Positions 6,107 through 8,278 of a stretch of DNA of 8,278 nt are shown here, in pieces; position 1 is the stretch's first letter, and the number at the start of each line of letters is the position of its first letter. The DNA is from DATKSS01 sp049582065. Lineage in GTDB: Bacteria > Chloroflexota > Dormibacteria > Dormibacterales > Dormibacteraceae. The DNA lies in contig JBAUTF010000316.1 in the NCBI GenBank assembly GCA_049582065.1, forward strand, positions 1 to 8,278. Reading direction: 5' to 3'. The notes beneath the pieces were generated by a model. That model was not told where the DNA came from and searched no databases. It saw only the letters and a program-made list of their open reading frames with translations. The translations under genes were made by a program, and so were the position numbers.

Positions 6107-7112
6107 GAGCGTGAAGGCCAGGGTCGGCGTTCCCGTTGCCAACGGCAACGCGGTGCCCGATCAGGCTGATGAGCATGTGGCGAACGGAGCCGAGCCTGTC
6201 GCGAACGGAGCCGAGCCTATGGCGAATGGAGCCGAGCCTGTGGCGAATGGAGCCGAGCCTGTGGCGGATGGAGCCGAGCCTGTGGCGGATGGTGCCGAGC
6301 CTGTGGCGAAGCCCAGTGGACCCGCCGCAAGCCGGATCAACGCCGGTAGGGACGGGGGAGCGACCAAAGGCGAGGAAGGCCCGCAGGGCGCGAGCGAGTT
6401 CCTGGACTCGATCAATGAGGCACTGAGTCCGCGGCAGACACTTCCGGGCTTTGCGGACCCTCGCGTCGAGCATGTCAACTCGATCGAGCTGCCGCCCTGG
6501 TTCATCGACCGGTGCCGGCAGGCATACCTGTCCGTGCGTTTCGATTCATCGTCTGAGTGCCGGGTCCTCGGTGTGACGAGTGGTTCCTATGGCGAGGGCA
6601 AGACCTCGGTGGCGATCGGAACTGCTACGGCAATGGCCGTGGACACCAAGAAACCCACACTTCTCATCGAGTGCGATTTCGCCGAGCCTTCGTTCTACAA
6701 GTTCTTCGGCATCGACCAGGGGAGAGGTCTCGGCGAGTGGTTGGACAGCGGTGCACGTTTGCGTATTGTCAGAGGGGCGGCGCTGGTTCCCAACGTGTTC
6801 GTGATCCCGTCAGGTGCTCGACAGGATGAGCCGGCGCGATTCCTGTATGAGCTGGTCGACAGGGAAGTCATGGTCGGGCTGCGAAGTTGCTTCAGCAACG
6901 TTGTGATCGACCTTCCGCCAACACTGAACATTTCCTACGGCTCGTTGGCTTACGGGCTGGCGGATCAACTGCTGATCGTGGCGCGCAGCGGGGTGACATT
7001 CTCGCGAGACCTGGAACGGTTGGTCAACCTAATCGGAAAGGATCGCGTGAGCGGGATCGTGTTGAACGGAACTGACTACCGAACCCCCAGGTGGCTGCGG
7101 CAGCTGCTCTAA
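6099..7112 (+). CDS. CapB/CpsD-like P-loop ATPase (BY-kinase family) with repeat-rich N-terminal linker
   Basis: About 337 residues from GTG 6099, which overlaps the upstream stop by 8 bp; GTG 6057 and GTG 6111 are alternative starts in the same frame and the true one is unclear. Seen: a low-complexity N-terminal part with six 7-residue repeats (consensus VANGAEP), a linker, then a MinD/BY-kinase fold: Walker A GSYGEGKT (162-169), a Walker A'-like LLIECDFAEP (189-198) in which E191 replaces the usual first Asp, and Walker B NVVIDLPP with D271. Family knowledge: such kinases dock on the co-polymerase tail and autophosphorylate on a C-terminal tyrosine cluster. Here the C-terminus (TDYRTPRWLRQLL) has a single Tyr (Y327) and no cluster, so it may act as an ATPase regulator rather than a classical tyrosine kinase. 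Adjacency to the co-polymerase supports a role in polysaccharide export control. Confidence 0.83.
   Translation: MARSVKARVGVPVANGNAVPDQADEHVANGAEPVANGAEPMANGAEPVANGAEPVADGAEPVADGAEPVAKPSGPAASRINAGRDGGATKGEEGPQGASEFLDSINEALSPRQTLPGFADPRVEHVNSIELPPWFIDRCRQAYLSVRFDSSSECRVLGVTSGSYGEGKTSVAIGTATAMAVDTKKPTLLIECDFAEPSFYKFFGIDQGRGLGEWLDSGARLRIVRGAALVPNVFVIPSGARQDEPARFLYELVDREVMVGLRSCFSNVVIDLPPTLNISYGSLAYGLADQLLIVARSGVTFSRDLERLVNLIGKDRVSGIVLNGTDYRTPRWLRQLL
6177..6302 (+). repeat. Six tandem 21-bp repeats coding VANGAEP-type heptapeptides
   Basis: Units begin at 6177, 6198, 6219, 6240, 6261 and 6282, each 21 bp with consensus GTGGCGAAYGGAGCCGAGCCT; a partial seventh (GTGGCGAAG) starts at 6303. Neighbouring units differ by only 1-3 bases (VANG in units 1, 2 and 4, MANG in 3, VADG in 5 and 6), which suggests recent slippage or duplication. 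A diverged forerunner coding VANGNAVP lies at 6135-6158. The array stays in frame, so copy number could change without breaking the gene. Confidence 0.95.
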
Positions 7113-7121
7113 GCAGGTTCC

Positions 7122-8278
7122 ATGTTGGTCAAGCCAGGTGGTCAGCGCAATCGTCTAATCGAGTCATCGGTCGGCAACACCGAGCCTGAGGAATCCGATG
7201 GTAGGCAGGTGCGGCCATACGTGCTTCAGCCGCCGTGGCGGCTCCTGACCAGCCTCGAGGCTGTTCAGGTCGACGTACCACAGTCGTCTACGCGTCAGCG
7301 ACGCCTTCACCGCCAGATGCGAACTCTTCCCGCCGGCACGACGGTCGTCCTATGTTCCAGCGGCCTGGCTTCGCGCCGGCGATGCCGTCGCTTTGCACGA
7401 GATGGCGGAATCGAAGTGCTGCGGGAATACATCGCCATCCCAACTGCCCACATGCCGACCTGCTATGTCGAGGACACTCCGCCGGCGCTTCGCTATTTCT
7501 TCTCCCAGCTTCTGGCGCTCCCCAAAGGGGGCGCTCTTCTATCCGCCGTGTTCGGGGTGGCGAAGAGAGCTTCTCGGGTCATTCCGTACTCGTGGTTGGG
7601 CGCCCTCGCGCCGGTTCGAATCATCGTGGGCCGGGTGGCGGCGAGACCCGGCGAGGGATTCGAGACGCGATGTGAGGCGACTCTGCTCGACGCCACAGGG
7701 ATGCACTCCGTGGTTCTGGCGCTTTCCAAGGATCCGAACGCGAAGCTCACCGTCCTGCTGATCCCTCACGGGGATTCACACCCGGCGCTCGCGGTCAAGG
7801 TTCCCGCGACTGCAGCAGCCGAGGCGAGCATCGCCGCCGAACGACGCGTGCTCACCGAGCTCCGTACAAGTCTGTCTGAAGAAGTGCTGCACACGATTCC
7901 TGCCGTGTCGGACCTTCCGGAGTCTCAAGGTCGCAAAGCCCTGGTGACGACTGCATTGCCCGGGGTGCCGATGACCACCCGGTATCACGCGTGGCGCCAC
8001 CTCGCGTCACCTGCTGCGGTACGCGCCGATTTCGCGACCGTTGAGGGGTGGCTCGTGCAGTTTCAAGGTGCCGCCGGCGGGGAGGCGACTCCCATCGACA
8101 TGGACGGCGGAACGGCTGGTGTGCTGGCCCGGCGATTCGCACGGGATGCGCAGCTGGGGGAAGCGCTCCGAAGTCTCGGCGCCGTCTATTCGAGGCTTCG
8201 ACTCAGCCTGACCCCAAAGACCGCGGTACACGGTGACTTCTGGTTCGGCAACGTTCTTTTGAGCGGCGATGAGGTCAC
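7122..8278 (+). CDS. APH/choline-kinase-like phosphotransferase, 3'-truncated by the window end
   Basis: An open frame from ATG 7122 runs without a stop through 385 codons to the window end, 9 bp after the ATPase gene; a weak AGG lies just before the start. Seen: an N-terminal part (about 30-130) rich in Arg and aromatic residues, of unknown fold; then a protein-kinase-like half with LAVKVP (Lys226, the expected nucleotide-binding Lys), E240 in a following helix (the expected ion-pair Glu), and HGDFWFGN (370-377), the Brenner-type catalytic loop HGDxxxxN of aminoglycoside phosphotransferase/choline kinase families. The metal-binding DxD segment would lie beyond the window. Within an exopolysaccharide operon it more likely phosphorylates a sugar, lipid carrier or small alcohol than an antibiotic; substrate unknown. 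The two-part architecture suggests a fused accessory domain. Confidence 0.75.
   Translation, partial: MLVKPGGQRNRLIESSVGNTEPEESDGRQVRPYVLQPPWRLLTSLEAVQVDVPQSSTRQRRLHRQMRTLPAGTTVVLCSSGLASRRRCRRFARDGGIEVLREYIAIPTAHMPTCYVEDTPPALRYFFSQLLALPKGGALLSAVFGVAKRASRVIPYSWLGALAPVRIIVGRVAARPGEGFETRCEATLLDATGMHSVVLALSKDPNAKLTVLLIPHGDSHPALAVKVPATAAAEASIAAERRVLTELRTSLSEEVLHTIPAVSDLPESQGRKALVTTALPGVPMTTRYHAWRHLASPAAVRADFATVEGWLVQFQGAAGGEATPIDMDGGTAGVLARRFARDAQLGEALRSLGAVYSRLRLSLTPKTAVHGDFWFGNVLLSGDEV

Noticed and set aside
6177..6302. CRISPR-like array
   Set aside because: Units are directly adjacent with no spacers, in frame within a gene, and too short at 21 bp.
6090..6473. Minus-strand frame with IRHRLGS-type peptide repeats
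   Set aside because: The repeats are only the reverse complement of the coding 21-bp array of the plus-strand ATPase gene.
7235..7675. 146-codon plus-strand frame
   Set aside because: It overlaps the much longer frame from 7122 that carries the APH-type motifs, and it shows no motif of its own.

Overview
The window is GC-rich (judged by eye, not counted), dense in genes, and joins a type IV pilus (T4P) block to the start of an exopolysaccharide block. The divergence of the proteins, very short forms of usual T4P parts, and no sign of outer-membrane secretin genes suggest a monoderm or Terrabacteria-type lineage such as Chloroflexota, Candidatus Dormibacterota or deep Actinomycetota. That placement is an inference and needs a phylogeny.

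Positions 1-3841 (+ strand) hold pilus genes in order: a minor-pilin-like anchor fused to a large Cys-rich, PQQ/beta-propeller-like domain (a possible PilY1-type adhesin or tip protein); a divergent PilM; a 61-residue protein overlapping pilM by 4 bp that looks like only the PilM-binding tail plus membrane helix of PilN; a 166-bp leader with two inverted repeats; a canonical prepilin with a strong Shine-Dalgarno; a near-perfect rho-independent terminator; and a 128-residue protein holding only the N-terminal zinc/methyltransferase half of a PilD-type prepilin peptidase. The aspartyl protease half is absent. This gene converges on, and overlaps by 8 bp, a complete pilT retraction ATPase on the minus strand (3834-4907).

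After a 245-bp divergent intergenic region, the + strand carries an exopolysaccharide operon: a Wzz/CapA-like polysaccharide co-polymerase (5153-6106); an overlapping CapB/CpsD-like P-loop ATPase (to 7112) with a low-complexity N-terminal linker made of six tandem 21-bp/7-residue repeats and no tyrosine cluster; and an open reading frame from 7122 that runs off the window end and carries APH/choline-kinase-type motifs in its C-terminal half.

The pilus genes would assemble and retract surface fibres, and the second block would control export and modification of a surface polysaccharide; both concern attachment and biofilm. I see no wholly new system. The best leads are the two stripped-down T4P parts (PilN-like 61 aa, PilD-like 128 aa), the propeller-bearing minor pilin, the terminator lying directly against the next ribosome binding site, and the repeat-bearing BY-kinase-like ATPase. 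I saw no tRNA, rRNA, CRISPR array, insertion sequence or attachment site.
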